From assembly GCA_030533445.1 (NCBI GenBank), contig CM060078.1, positions 26,792,091-26,856,090 of the forward strand: 64,000 nt of DNA, given 5' to 3'. The stretch is from Cyprinodon diabolis (lineage: Eukaryota > Chordata > Actinopteri > Cyprinodontiformes > Cyprinodontidae). The translations under genes and the position numbers were made by a program. Of the stretch, positions 46,731 through 56,798 are shown in pieces (positions within the stretch are counted from its first letter, which is position 1; each line of letters starts with the position of its first letter). A model generated the notes under the pieces. That model had not been told where the DNA came from. It saw only the letters and a program-made list of their open reading frames with translations, and searched no databases.

Positions 46731-46764
46731 GTCAAGTCAAGTCAAGTCGAGTCAAGTCAAGTCA
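46731..46764. repeat. (GTCAA)n pentanucleotide run
   Basis: Seven near-perfect GTCAA units, directly followed by cagcttttactgacactttacaag. That resembles the 3' tail of a fish non-LTR element continuing to about 46940. Confidence 0.75.
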
Positions 46765-48450
46765 GCTTTTACTGACACTTTACAAGACATACAAGGGAAA
46801 TGAAATTATGTTTTCTCTCTAGAATATACAAGAAATATACAAGACTGACATTTACAGACTGACATAAAGTGCGGCGGCACATGACGGTTAACAGTGATAG
46901 ACTGGTAACAATAAGTGGTCAATAATAAATACAGTACAAAGAACATATGACATTTAACGTTAACATTCAATATTTAACATTGAACATGTAAAAGAAGATA
47001 AGATAAATATAAAGTATAGACATTACAATAAAAGCAATAAAAACAGCAGCAATAGTATATTCCAGGCTGAGGTAGTGCAGGTAAGGTGCAGTCTCTGGTA
47101 CAGTGTATATGTGTGTGTGTGTATGAGAGGTGTGTGGGTGTGAGCGCAGCTAACAAAAACCAGCCATGCTTTAAGTCCATAAAAAATATAAAGCAATTTA
47201 CTGCCTAATGTTTTTTTTTATTTGTATCTGTAGCAAACATGCTCCTGAATTCAAGTTGGTTGGCAGGGCACTGCTGCTCAATGTTTTCTCCATTTTATAG
47301 GCAATACCTCAGGCTGTGTTGTGAAGTGTTATTAAAATCTACTAGATCAGGCTATGACGTATTGCTTTTTGGCCTGGTTCAGATTATCAAACAGGTTCAT
47401 TTAAGGAATTATTTGAATTCAAATGTGAGCAGTGATCCAGCCTGGATTTGACTATTGAAATGAAATCAGTTGAAAATGATGACACCCCTAGTTTATGAAA
47501 CATCTGTGCAGATTTCATAAGATGATGAAATAAGAGGGGCCTTAGGCTATACCTCCCAGCAACGCTGTCAGTGAACATTTACTGTCTCTTTCATGTCAGC
47601 CAGTGCTTTTGTAGTTTCGTTTTTTTTTTACTATACTTAATATAAATAGATTGCATAACTCAAGCTTTATTTTATTGGAACCAGCAAATGAACAATGAAC
47701 AGATGTACCTCTGTTACTCTGATGAAAATATCAAGCGCTAGCATTTCAAATATTACTAAAACATGCTATGAGCTGTACCATCAATCTTCTGAGCCTGATC
47801 TGAAGAAGTAGGAGAACATTTAAGTCCTCATAACATACTTAATTAAACAAAATACAACATAAAAACAAGGTACACAGCTGACTCATGGGGCAAAAACAAA
47901 CAAACTGTATTAAGCTATTTCTTCCTATGATTCCAAGATCTTAGCAAACATTTTCAGTAGTGATGGCAACAAAGACTCTACAGGACATTTGGTAGACACA
48001 TACAAAAAGCCCTTACACTTATGATGTCTAAAAATAGGTGTTAAGTATATTCTAGATCTACTCCGGTAGCACTGAAGCATCTAACACTTGCAGGCTTGTG
48101 GACCAGAGTTGAATAGCCATAACTTCTAATCAGCGAATCATTTGCTTATTTTTCCGCTTAGTAGACTTAGATTTTAATTTTACGAATCTTTTTCTTCTGG
48201 GTCCTAATACAAATGGGAAACGGAGAAACCAGACCTCCCCCTTGCGCCTGTGGAGCAACATGCCAATGCTGCGGGGATGCGTACGTGCAGTAATCTCATC
48301 CACAGTCACTTCTTGTGAGCCATTTGGTATGTGCATTTTTCTACAGGCCAATACAAAACACCTGTTTTTTTTTTTTTTTTTTTTACTGCAGTGAAGTAGA
48401 AATTCAGCCACATACCACCTTAGGGAATAAAGGTTGCCAACGTTTTTTCT

Positions 48451-48504
48451 TTATATATATATATATATATAATAAAAAATATATATATATATATATATAT
48501 ATAT

Positions 48505-48577
<73 letters not shown>
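48451..48577. repeat. Compound (AT)n and poly-T tract
   Basis: About 95 bp of AT dinucleotides with two short interruptions, then about 32 T residues. The open frames crossing it, giving runs of Ile-Tyr and Phe or Lys, are repeat artefacts. Confidence 0.95.
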
Positions 48578-48578
<1 letters not shown>

Positions 48579-48582
48579 TTGG

Positions 48583-49835
48583 GGGTCACTGTAAGATTTA
48601 AATTTCTTAATGCACTAGTTTGTACAAACTACAAACTACTTTGCCGCAAACCACAAAACGCGCAAAACCATCATTTAAATGGGGCGTCTCCAACAATTTT
48701 GCACCTGCCACCAGTTAGGCAATCTCTCTTGTTAAATCACCCGCAAACCATGGTTCAGCCCCTCACGGAAAATTCCAGTTTGCGAGCGCAAATTACTGCA
48801 CGCAAAATTGGATCTTGATAAATCCGGCCCTAAGTGTATTAGACCACTATAGAAAATGACTATGTGGGCTTAAATACATAATAATCATTCACAAGTAAAT
48901 GTTTATCCTGAAGCAAATGTCACATCGTAGCCTGAGGTGAGGGAGGAGCAGTGAACACTCCCATCGCCCTACACTTCACCATGCGCCGCTTAACCGACGT
49001 TCACCGCACCTTTTAAGTTTTGTTGCATTGATGAAATAATAGAAACACAATAAAGGGATGTTTCTACGGTGGACATGCTTCTGTTGGGAGGAGCTGATTG
49101 AGTCATGAGGAACCAAACAGGAACTGACATACATCAGAGCAGAGCTCTCTAACCCTGGAATCCCACATCATCACCAGCGTTCCTTGGTGTAATTAATTTT
49201 TTTAGGATTTGAGGAAAAAATGGAAGAAAGTTCACATACCTGTTTCAGAGCGCTACCTGTTTGATCTGTGCAAGGTTTTCCATCCTTGCAACAAAACTAG
49301 CAGCAGTAGTGGAGTTTGGAGATGCAATCCACTTCATAAATCTATCTTTGCGCTCCTCTAATTTATCCAGAAGTTCTGCAATCGCACTTTTTCTCTCACT
49401 CCCAACTTGGTGGTCGGCTGTATATTTAGCCTTCCCTGGAAATGCTTTTCCAAATTTTATTTTTTGACAACCTCTCATAGCAAAGCAAAAATGCAGACAA
49501 TCCTTCTGCATCAATATCGAAAGCAAATGATTCTGTCTATTTGAATCCTCTTTTCTCATCAGCTATCTTCCTTTTTTTCCCTCTGGAATCCATGGTCTGA
49601 GACACACCTGCAGCTTTGTTTGCCTGGCACTGCGCCACGCTGGTTGCAAGTTATGACCGCTGATCTCTATTGCTATGATGCAAATTATTGTTTAAATTGA
49701 TTTATTATACAAATGTTTACAGCATTGCAAAACATAATTAATTTTTGTTTGATTTCCTGCACACCATATTAAAACAAAGAAGGCGCAAGGGGGGGGGGGG
49801 GGCGCTAAAGAGCCACAGGTTGCTGACCCCGCACC
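48583..49835 (-). mobile_element. Degenerate hAT-like transposon region
   Basis: The minus-strand frame at 49245-49559 ends in RFMKWIASPNSTTAASFVAR after a charged helix. This resembles the N-terminal part of SPIN/GTF2IRD2-type hAT transposases, in which a Phe-Met or Phe-Thr and an ASF-hydrophobic motif follow the zinc finger. The plus-strand text caggttgctgacccc at 49815-49829 looks like a hAT end, and tccggcccta near 48825 like another element's end. Boundaries and number of elements are uncertain. A run of 15 G (49788-49802) lies inside. Confidence 0.4.
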
Positions 49836-49972
49836 ATATCTTTTATCTAGAAAGCACGGGTGTTTAAATATATCCATCTATTTATTGGCAAACGCTGTAG
49901 GAAACGATAGTTTATTTAGAAAATATGGATGTTATGCTCATTAATTTTCCTGTTGAAACAGTGCTGCTTGAC

Positions 49973-50060
49973 CCTGAGGTTCTGGCGCCTATCAACTTCT
50001 GGCCACCCCTCAGTTTATATTGATTATTGCCTGGCCACCCTTAAAAAACCTTTCACTGGC
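49973..50060 (-). mobile_element. Fragment of the hAT-like family seen at 15882
   Basis: gaggttctggcgcctatcaa, cttctggccacccctcagt and tgcctggccacccttaaaa are the reverse complement of 15900-15990, the left end of the 15882-16965 element. It is truncated and lies about 120 bp upstream of the predicted hilpda TATA box. Confidence 0.65.
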
Positions 50061-50177
50061 TGTGATAAACTAGGGAAAACACATTTTTTTGAAAACAAGC
50101 TTGCAGTATTAGTCTACAGAGGCAAAAATCAGGTCATGAGTGTTGAATGACTCATTAATGCAAGGGCATTAATTAGG

Positions 50178-50422
50178 TATAAAAAAATATTGAAAAAATT
50201 CCCGTGGAAAAAACCCAAGATCTTGCAGGGAGGGGGTTCAGGAAGTGACAAGCTGCCTCCTGAGGCAGTAGCAGCAGCAGCTGCAGCAGCTGCAGAGAGG
50301 AGCGCTCAGTCGGAGCGCAGATCTGGCCGCAAACAGACGGAACTCTTTAAAGCTCTTCTGGCTTCTGTTGGATTCCCACAAAGCTGCACAGAAGACCGAA
50401 AGCTTTTATTTAACATTGGTAT
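50178..50422 (+). promoter_or_regulatory. hilpda: hilpda-like core promoter and non-coding exon 1
   Basis: tataaaaa at 50178-50185 is a plausible TATA box. About 30 bp downstream begins a GC-richer stretch with a (GCA)n tract and a terminal donor (gtatgt at 50419 or gtaagt at 50423). It is the only GC-rich exon-like block before the coding exon. A two-exon gene with its coding sequence in exon 2 fits HILPDA. A frame runs through exon 1 but is not needed for the product. The start site is inferred. Confidence 0.5.
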
Positions 50423-51149
50423 GTAAGTTTACATACATTTCTGCTGGATGTATTCGCTGATGTAAGCAGCTTTCTGTTCTTCCGTTTTAGCATAGAAATG
50501 GTTTGGTTTTGTCTCCTTTCAGTTATATCAGCATTTGCAGTCGGGTTAGTTTTAGATTAATACCATCTGGCAGCAGAATTTCGCTTTTATAGCGATATTT
50601 CTATTTCACAAAGTTCGTTTCAGATGTTTTTTTTAACCCATTCACATATTTTCTTACGTTACAACCGCTAAGTTTAATGTATTGTGTTGTGATAATGTGT
50701 AAAAATACGCGTAATTGTGGATTAGAGTAAACCCCTATTGTTTTAATTTGTCAGTTTAATAAAAAAAATGTGAGTTGTGTGGATTTGTAGACAATAAGTT
50801 AAACAGCATACAGCTCTCTGTCCTTTAAACATTTCTGCAGCTGAAGGTTTGTCAATTCCTCTTTCATAAATGAAAAAAAATCTAAACATATATCAGATAT
50901 GGTGAAAAAACACATTTGTGAACATTATATTTTAAATCTTTGTATAGATTCACAAATTGACTCTGATATCATGGTGCTTCATGTTTCAATGGACAACAAT
51001 GTGTTCAAGGCTACCTATTTTCTGTCTGCCAGATGGATGCCAATGGAGAATAAAATGATCACTTTACAAGCTAATTAGGTAATTAAAACATTTCCTTTCC
51101 CCTCTTTACATTTATTTAAAGGCTAATTTATGTGGTCTGCCTTAATGTT

Positions 51150-51320
51150 GTTTAGTGGTTAGAGCAATGCGCTTGTGCTCTGAGAAGGTTGCAAGTACCC
51201 GGTTCTGTTCCACCAGCCTGCACTCTGGGTCCCTGAGCAAGACCCCTGCTCCCCAAGGGGATGGGTGAAAATGCAGAGAGTGAAATTCACCATTTTGGGA
51301 CAATAAAGGGATTTACATTT
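51150..51320 (+). mobile_element. tRNA-derived SINE
   Basis: A box-like promoter (tagtggttagagcaatgcgc) and B box-like ggttctgttcc form a tRNA-type head. The tail gggtccctgagcaagacccc, then ctccccaaggggatgggtg and gggacaataaagg, follows. Tail fragments occur at 24015 and 36070, and a related copy at 62688. It lies in the hilpda intron. Confidence 0.8.
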
Positions 51321-51619
51321 CACAAGTGTTACTCTTTAACTCTAGAGTTACCATGTGCCTGTTTACTGTATCTCTGTTTATTGCTCTTATTTGCAAGTAA
51401 GTTTCGATGCACAACCATGATTACTAAACTGTTTACCCTCTGGTAGGCTCAGCAGAAATGCACAACACAATTTAAAGATTTTCTTTTTAGGTCTATGTTT
51501 CATTGGTGGCATTCTAAATGGGCAGAAAATGAGGGACAAGCATTAAATGTAAAAAAACAAAATCAGGAATCAGACTCTGTGGAGAAAAAAAAGTGAAAAC
51601 TTATATTAGTGCTTGTTGC

Positions 51620-51850
51620 CTTCCACTCTTGTAGCGTGTCCTCCCAGTTTGTCCCCAGGGTGATGTTTCCCCCCTGAGGGAGGCGTCCAAGGGGCATCCG
51701 AAAAAGATCTCTAAGCCACGTCAACTGAATCCTTTGACTCCTTCAAGCTTCTCCTAGATGATTAGTTCAGCCGCTTGTATTCAGGAATTATTTATTTCGA
51801 TCGAGGTCCAGATTTTGTGACCATAGGTGAGGGTGGGAATATAGACTGAC
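51620..51850 (+). mobile_element. LINE-like fragment
   Basis: The stretch with gagggaggcgtccaaggggc, then ccacgtcaactgaatccttt and gtgaccataggtgagggtgg, resembles a common teleost non-LTR retrotransposon segment. No reverse transcriptase frame is visible. Family not assigned. Confidence 0.5.
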
Positions 51851-52063
51851 TAATTGACAGCTTTTTAAAAACTTTTTTTCTTTACTCAACTTTACAATCA
51901 CATGCTCTGTTATGCTTAACCGAATCATTATGGTGGACAGAATGTAGAAAAGCATTTTTTCCTATTACTACGGAAAATGTATTTTGAAATTCCTTGATAA
52001 TATTTTATGAAAGTCATTTAAAGTGATGTTTTCTGTTTTTGTTGAAGGCACCTGAGTTCATCC

Positions 52064-52282
52064 ATGGGAATCATGTTGACAGCCGCAGCCTTGAAACTCT
52101 ACGCCATTGGAACGGCATTTTATGTACTTGTGCTTTTTTATGGGATCGCAGACTCTTTCGGGGGGCTCATGTATCCCCAGAACCACCACTACATCCACGG
52201 ACTGGACCAACAGACACAGAGGCAGATCCCCTCCAGGACCCACCTACAAGGACCGTCTGTGACGAGAAGGATTGGCTCATAG
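52064..52282 (+). CDS. hilpda: HILPDA-like lipid droplet protein
   Basis: A 72-codon frame in an exon that begins at 52048 after ttgttgaag. The Met at 52064 starts MGIMLTAAALKLYAIGTAFY; a second Met at 52073 is possible. One hydrophobic segment (about residues 5-27) is followed by IADSFGGLMYPQ and a polar tail of about 30 residues. Human HILPDA, as I recall it, is 63 residues with an N-terminal hydrophobic helix LNLYLLGVVLTLLSIFVRVM, then ESLEGLLESP. The spacing L-L-Y-G-L-F-S-GL is shared (about 9 identities in 29). In mammals HILPDA sits on lipid droplets and the ER, inhibits ATGL/PNPLA2 and is induced by HIF and PPAR. The gene next to impdh1 in human is HILPDA. Similarity is weak, so the call depends on synteny and architecture. 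Confidence 0.7.
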   Translation: MGIMLTAAALKLYAIGTAFYVLVLFYGIADSFGGLMYPQNHHYIHGLDQQTQRQIPSRTHLQGPSVTRRIGS

Positions 52283-52456
52283 AGACTTGTTAATGCTGGA
52301 CATGTTTGGATCTTTTCTTCATTTTCAAGAGATTGTATGTTTCTTCAGCCACTGTAAAGAAAAATGTGCAGCTATTTTACAGAGCAGTTGCAAAGCTATA
52401 GCAGCACTACTGAACAATTAGCACTAAAAATAGAATACTTTTGTAGCTGTTTCTGA

Positions 52457-52462
52457 AATAAA
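52457..52462 (+). terminator. hilpda: hilpda poly(A) signal AATAAA
   Basis: Canonical AATAAA 175 bp after the stop codon, followed by a T-rich stretch (gttttttaattttg). Fits a compact last exon. Confidence 0.7.
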
Positions 52463-54317
52463 ATGTTTTTTAATTTTGTTTATTGAGTTTGAATTCAGCA
52501 TTATATCTTTATGACATGTTTTATAAGACAGTAAAAGGAAATCAGACCAAGACCAGGCTTGATCAACTAGTCCGGACAATGTCTGAGCAAAACAGGTCTG
52601 AGCAATAGCATTTTTTTTCTCATACAGAGTGTGTGCCTTTAATTGCCGGTGTGAAAAAAGCTGTTTGAGATAAACAAATGACTTGGGAATAGAGAACTTT
52701 TTAGATACCTAGAATCTAATTTGGCTTGGATATTTTACTGTTCTCTGAGGTTCAGATCGTCTTTTTCAGGAAGAGGGAAAGTTGAGCATTTGGGAATAAG
52801 TGAATGGAGACATTTTGGATGGTGAATCATCCCATGTTGATGAGATAAAGGCATGACACTTCTTTTAAAGAGTTGAGCAGCATGTGTGTACTTTTTTTTT
52901 TTTTTCTCTATGAGATTAGTAGAAACCAGCACCAACTTGTCCTAATAGTTTGGGTGAGTAAGTCGTTTTTTTTTTTTTTTTTTTGCTTAAAGGTCAGAGC
53001 TATCTTGATCGTGTCAGATCTGACTCAGAGCTATGTTATGTTTTCACAGATTTCACATCTCTCATCAAGCCCACAAAAAAGGAAGTTTGCCTATTCCTAA
53101 GAAATAACCATTTAACCTTTTTTTGTTGATATTTACTTGGGCCATTTTGATCAAAAATACAGTTCCATCTATTTAGCCAACTGTCTCATATTTTATTTTA
53201 TTTTTTACAGTGTCCTGTCTGGCAATGTGGCAATAAGAATAATTGTCTTGATGCCAAAAAGAGCCCAACAGATTTTACTTTCACAAGTGAAGCAGTAGGG
53301 CTATTGCCATAGTGTTCTGCTTTTTTCATGCATATAAATAGCTTTATTATAATTATGCAGGGAGTTTTACAGATTATATGGACACTGCAATGGAAGAGGA
53401 AAAACAGAAAAAAAGAAGAAAAGATGAAAGAAAGAGGAGATAAAAGGGGGATAATGACAAAACATTTTCAGTCTGCTTCATCACCTGCAAAGAGATGTAA
53501 AAATAACAGCACAACCAACAGACATGGTACGAGACATACAATAAAGTAACACCTAGATACTATCGCTGAAGTAGTATTATTTAATCCGACATGTACTCTG
53601 TGTTACCTGAAGATAAGAATATAGGCTTTCTGTAGGGAAGTGAATCTGTCTCAGATTTAAATTAAAATGAAGGGAGATAAAAGTGATGTAAGTACAGTTG
53701 AATATGGCAGGTGTATTTCTATCTCAAACGCTGAATGTGGACCCATCTCTGGGTTTATGGAGAAAAATCTGAAAAAAGGGACATATCAATGGACAAAATG
53801 GATTTATAGAGGTCAGACCATAATTAGACAGAGTGGTTTGAGATTATAAAAAGGCAACAGTAACTTAAATAATCCCTTGTTAGACCAGGGTATACAAAAA
53901 TATAATTTCTGACCACACAAGAAACTGTCCTGAAGCATGCTGAGGCATCAAACCATATCGAGTGCCACTTCTGTCCCCTAAGAGAAATGCTATCTGGATC
54001 CAGTAGATTAGATTTAGAATGATGCGGAACAGGATTTACAACACTGACATGCAGCTTATAAACCTGCAGGAACTGCTCAATGTTATCACATAGAGATGGA
54101 CCAAATTCATTGTCCTGTTCTTTAACAATTCTCTATTTCTTTATTGGTTTGTATTCCTCGGTGCTCTGTTCTGCTTCTCTCACCAAGATTTTAAAACAGA
54201 TTGAAGTCTGTGAACTGAGATGACCGAAAACATCTGTCTAGTGTGACACTTCTGAGTTAACGTGGCCATATCTTTGGGATCGTAGTCTTAGTAAAGGACC
54301 TAAGATCAGGTTTTCAG

Positions 54318-54684
54318 TAGGGATATCCCGATCTGATTATCATATTAAATATCGATCCGATATTATATATGGCCAAAAAAACTAATATTGTATTTTATGG
54401 GCCGGTACCTAAAATTTCTGATCATTTCATGCTGATAGAAACACTCTTCTGTTCAATGTTTCTGTAATATAGGTTATTTTTTACAGTGGTCAGTTGCTCT
54501 CATACCTTTTGTTAACTTTTGTTCCCTGTTTTAGTCATATAACTTGACCAAGCCTTTCTTAACATTCTACAGTATAAAATAATGAAAGTTGGAATGATCG
54601 GGATAATAGCTGTATCGGTCAGTTCCCAAACCAGCAATAACAACTTTGTATTCGAAATGAAAAGTTGTATCGGGACATCCCTAG
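54318..54684. mobile_element. hAT MITE with cgat-rich ends
   Basis: 367 bp; ends tagggatatcccgat and the complementary atcgggacatccta-like tcgggacatcccta. The flanks gttttcag and gttttcta match at six of eight positions, fitting a decayed 8-bp duplication. No coding capacity. Confidence 0.75.
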
Positions 54685-54896
54685 TTTTCTAGAAACGGCC
54701 ACTACATTTTTATATTCAGTGCAATGTTGCTAAAAGATTCTGTTATGTTTTATCCTACGGATGGCAACAGTTAAATCTCCAGTAGAAAAATGTTCCTCTT
54801 CCTGCCAGCATCAAAGAGAAATGGGAAGTTACATCATTCAGTTACATTTTTCTAAAGGTAAAGTTGGATCAAAGCCAATAGTAATACTGGTATTAC

Positions 54897-55274
54897 TAGT
54901 GTTGCACTGATACCAGTATCAGGCGGGGCCCCGATTCAGCACTAAAATGGTGGTATCGGTATCAGTGAGTACCGAAAAATAGGACACTGATACCATTTTG
55001 AGAGACAAACGTTTATTTAACTATTCTCACCTATTCCAGTTAGGCAATAAAAAGTTCCACTGGATTCACTTTGTATTAGTCTTTTTCCTGCTTCACAAAG
55101 GTAGGCAGCAGCTTGACAAAGCCATGATGGCAATTGTTTTACATCCAAATAGTATGCCGTTCTTCATATATACACACACACACACACCAGTTTCATACAG
55201 ATGGTTTCAATATCGGCCAATACTGCACAGCCGGGTATCGAAAAATGTAAAAAAATGGCATCGGCGAGACACTA
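54897..55274. mobile_element. hAT MITE, second family
   Basis: 378 bp; ends tagtgttgcactgatacc and tcggcgagacacta. The flanks GGTATTAC (54889-54896) and GTTATTAC (55275-55282) differ at one position, supporting an 8-bp target duplication. Sub-terminal ggtatcggtatcag motifs are inverted near the right end. Confidence 0.75.
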
Positions 55275-56154
55275 GTTATTACAACAACAAAAAAAGATTT
55301 TTCTTTATACCATTTTAAAAATTGCACTGAAATTTTTTTTCAGTGCAAAGTTATGTAATTATGAAATAATATACTCTGATGAGGAAGGGTGTAAAGAAAT
55401 GGCTAGAATTGCATATTGACATGTACTAAATTGAAATGAAATTTTCATTCAAGAAGTATTTAATTTTATTGGATATCCATGACCGGATGGTTTTTATATT
55501 TATTCAAAGAGGCAAAATTGTTTTCTATGGTTGAATCTCTTTTAAAGGTAAGTTAATCATCTTGCATTTCTCTTCAGGTATGCTTCATCCCTCTGCTTAA
55601 TCAGACGTCAAAAGCCTTCTTGCTGACGTTGTGTTTCCGCTTCTTAAAGTTTATGACGCAGGAAACGTAACAACGCTCATCTAAGCCAGACATAATGTTC
55701 AACTGCCTGTCTTGGCTGGAGATACAATAAAATATTAGCCAGGGGCAAGACAGCTGCTTTTGTTAATTTCTCACAGAAGATTTCTGCTTGGAAAGAGGTG
55801 ACTTTAAAAGCACTCCTTGTCTGAACATGTCCTTCTCTTCGTATCTTGTACGTACGTACATAAACACAAATGAAAGCTTTATAGTCCAATCTCAAGATCT
55901 CTTGAAGTGCTTTGGCACCTGAAGCTCACCTGGTTGAGTCATGAAAAGATAAAAAAAAAAAAAACATCAGCTCATGTTTCTACTTGTCCAACATAAGCAG
56001 GGGGCATATATAAACATTCCCATTGCTACATTACTTTTTCTTTCCCCCCGCATTAATCTTATTTCCTCCATATATCTTGTCTTACCCAGCCTATGGAGGG
56101 ATCAGTAACTGTCTGCTGGACGAATGTCAAGTCAGCAAGTTTTTCACATAATTG

Positions 56155-56157
<3 letters not shown>

Positions 56158-56210
<53 letters not shown>
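56158..56210. repeat. (AT)n microsatellite
   Basis: About 26 uninterrupted TA units. Frames across it are artefacts. Confidence 0.96.
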
Positions 56211-56215
<5 letters not shown>

Positions 56216-56798
56216 TTGGTATTTTGCAATATTTTAAACCCATATGAATTAATTGCTGGGGCTTATTTAAGTTTTGACCATAAAATATGAGTATAATGAA
56301 TCCATATAATGTGATTTTTACCTTTATTGGTGATTTTATGAGATCTGCCTGCCATGATTTTAAGGATCTGAGTTGACTCAGACACAACCACAAGCCAAGA
56401 GACAGATTAAATGAAGCTTTCTTTAATTAGAGAATATTGACAATAGACCTACATGAAAGAAAATATTTGAAATAAATTTTGAAGGAATTAAAACCTAATA
56501 AAAAACACACTATTAAAATAAAGGATGTGAAAGACAAGGTTACTCAAAAGTGACCATCAGGCGAGCAAAGATTGGTTCACATCATTTTGTGTTGAAATGT
56601 TAATCCTTCCTGTAGGTCACATGGATGCAGGCAGAAGCACCAACTCCCTTAACGCAGCACTTTATGTTAATGACCCATTGAAACACACCCCACCCCTGCT
56701 GGCTGTCAGAGCGCAGCACCTGTAACTGAGCCAGTACCTGCAGGGACACCGGCCACTTTATTTTCCTTCACCTGAGGGGCCCCTGATTCTCTGCTGAC

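Larger units (their letters stand above)
52463..56798. other. Intergenic region hilpda to sortilin
   Basis: No gene recognised. It contains two hAT MITEs and microsatellites. Just upstream of the sortilin ATG a GC-richer block (56620-56798) includes cacaccccacccctg, a CACCC/KLF-like sequence, and is the likely sortilin promoter and 5' UTR. Confidence 0.5.

Noticed and set aside
48130..48411. A basic 93-codon minus-strand frame (HPRSIGMLLHRRKGEVWFLR)
   Set aside because: Protein-like in part, but no motif I can name, no splice support and surrounded by transposon debris; not called as a gene.
48315..48818. A 167-codon plus-strand frame rich in Ile-Tyr and Phe
   Set aside because: It is produced by the AT microsatellite and poly-T tract and has no family resemblance.
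39521..50177. mir-129 or another microRNA near impdh1
   Set aside because: The locus is not far away in human, but no sequence resembling the mature miR-129 was found in this window.
50190..50426. A 78-codon frame with an Ala run in the hilpda first exon
   Set aside because: The Ala run comes from a (GCA)n tract. The frame runs through the likely donor and resembles no HILPDA; treated as 5' UTR.
48240..51640. Short RCGTG matches as hypoxia response elements for hilpda
   Set aside because: The few matches (near 48283, 48795, 49633 and 51634) lie in repeats or far from the promoter, without the usual flanking pattern.
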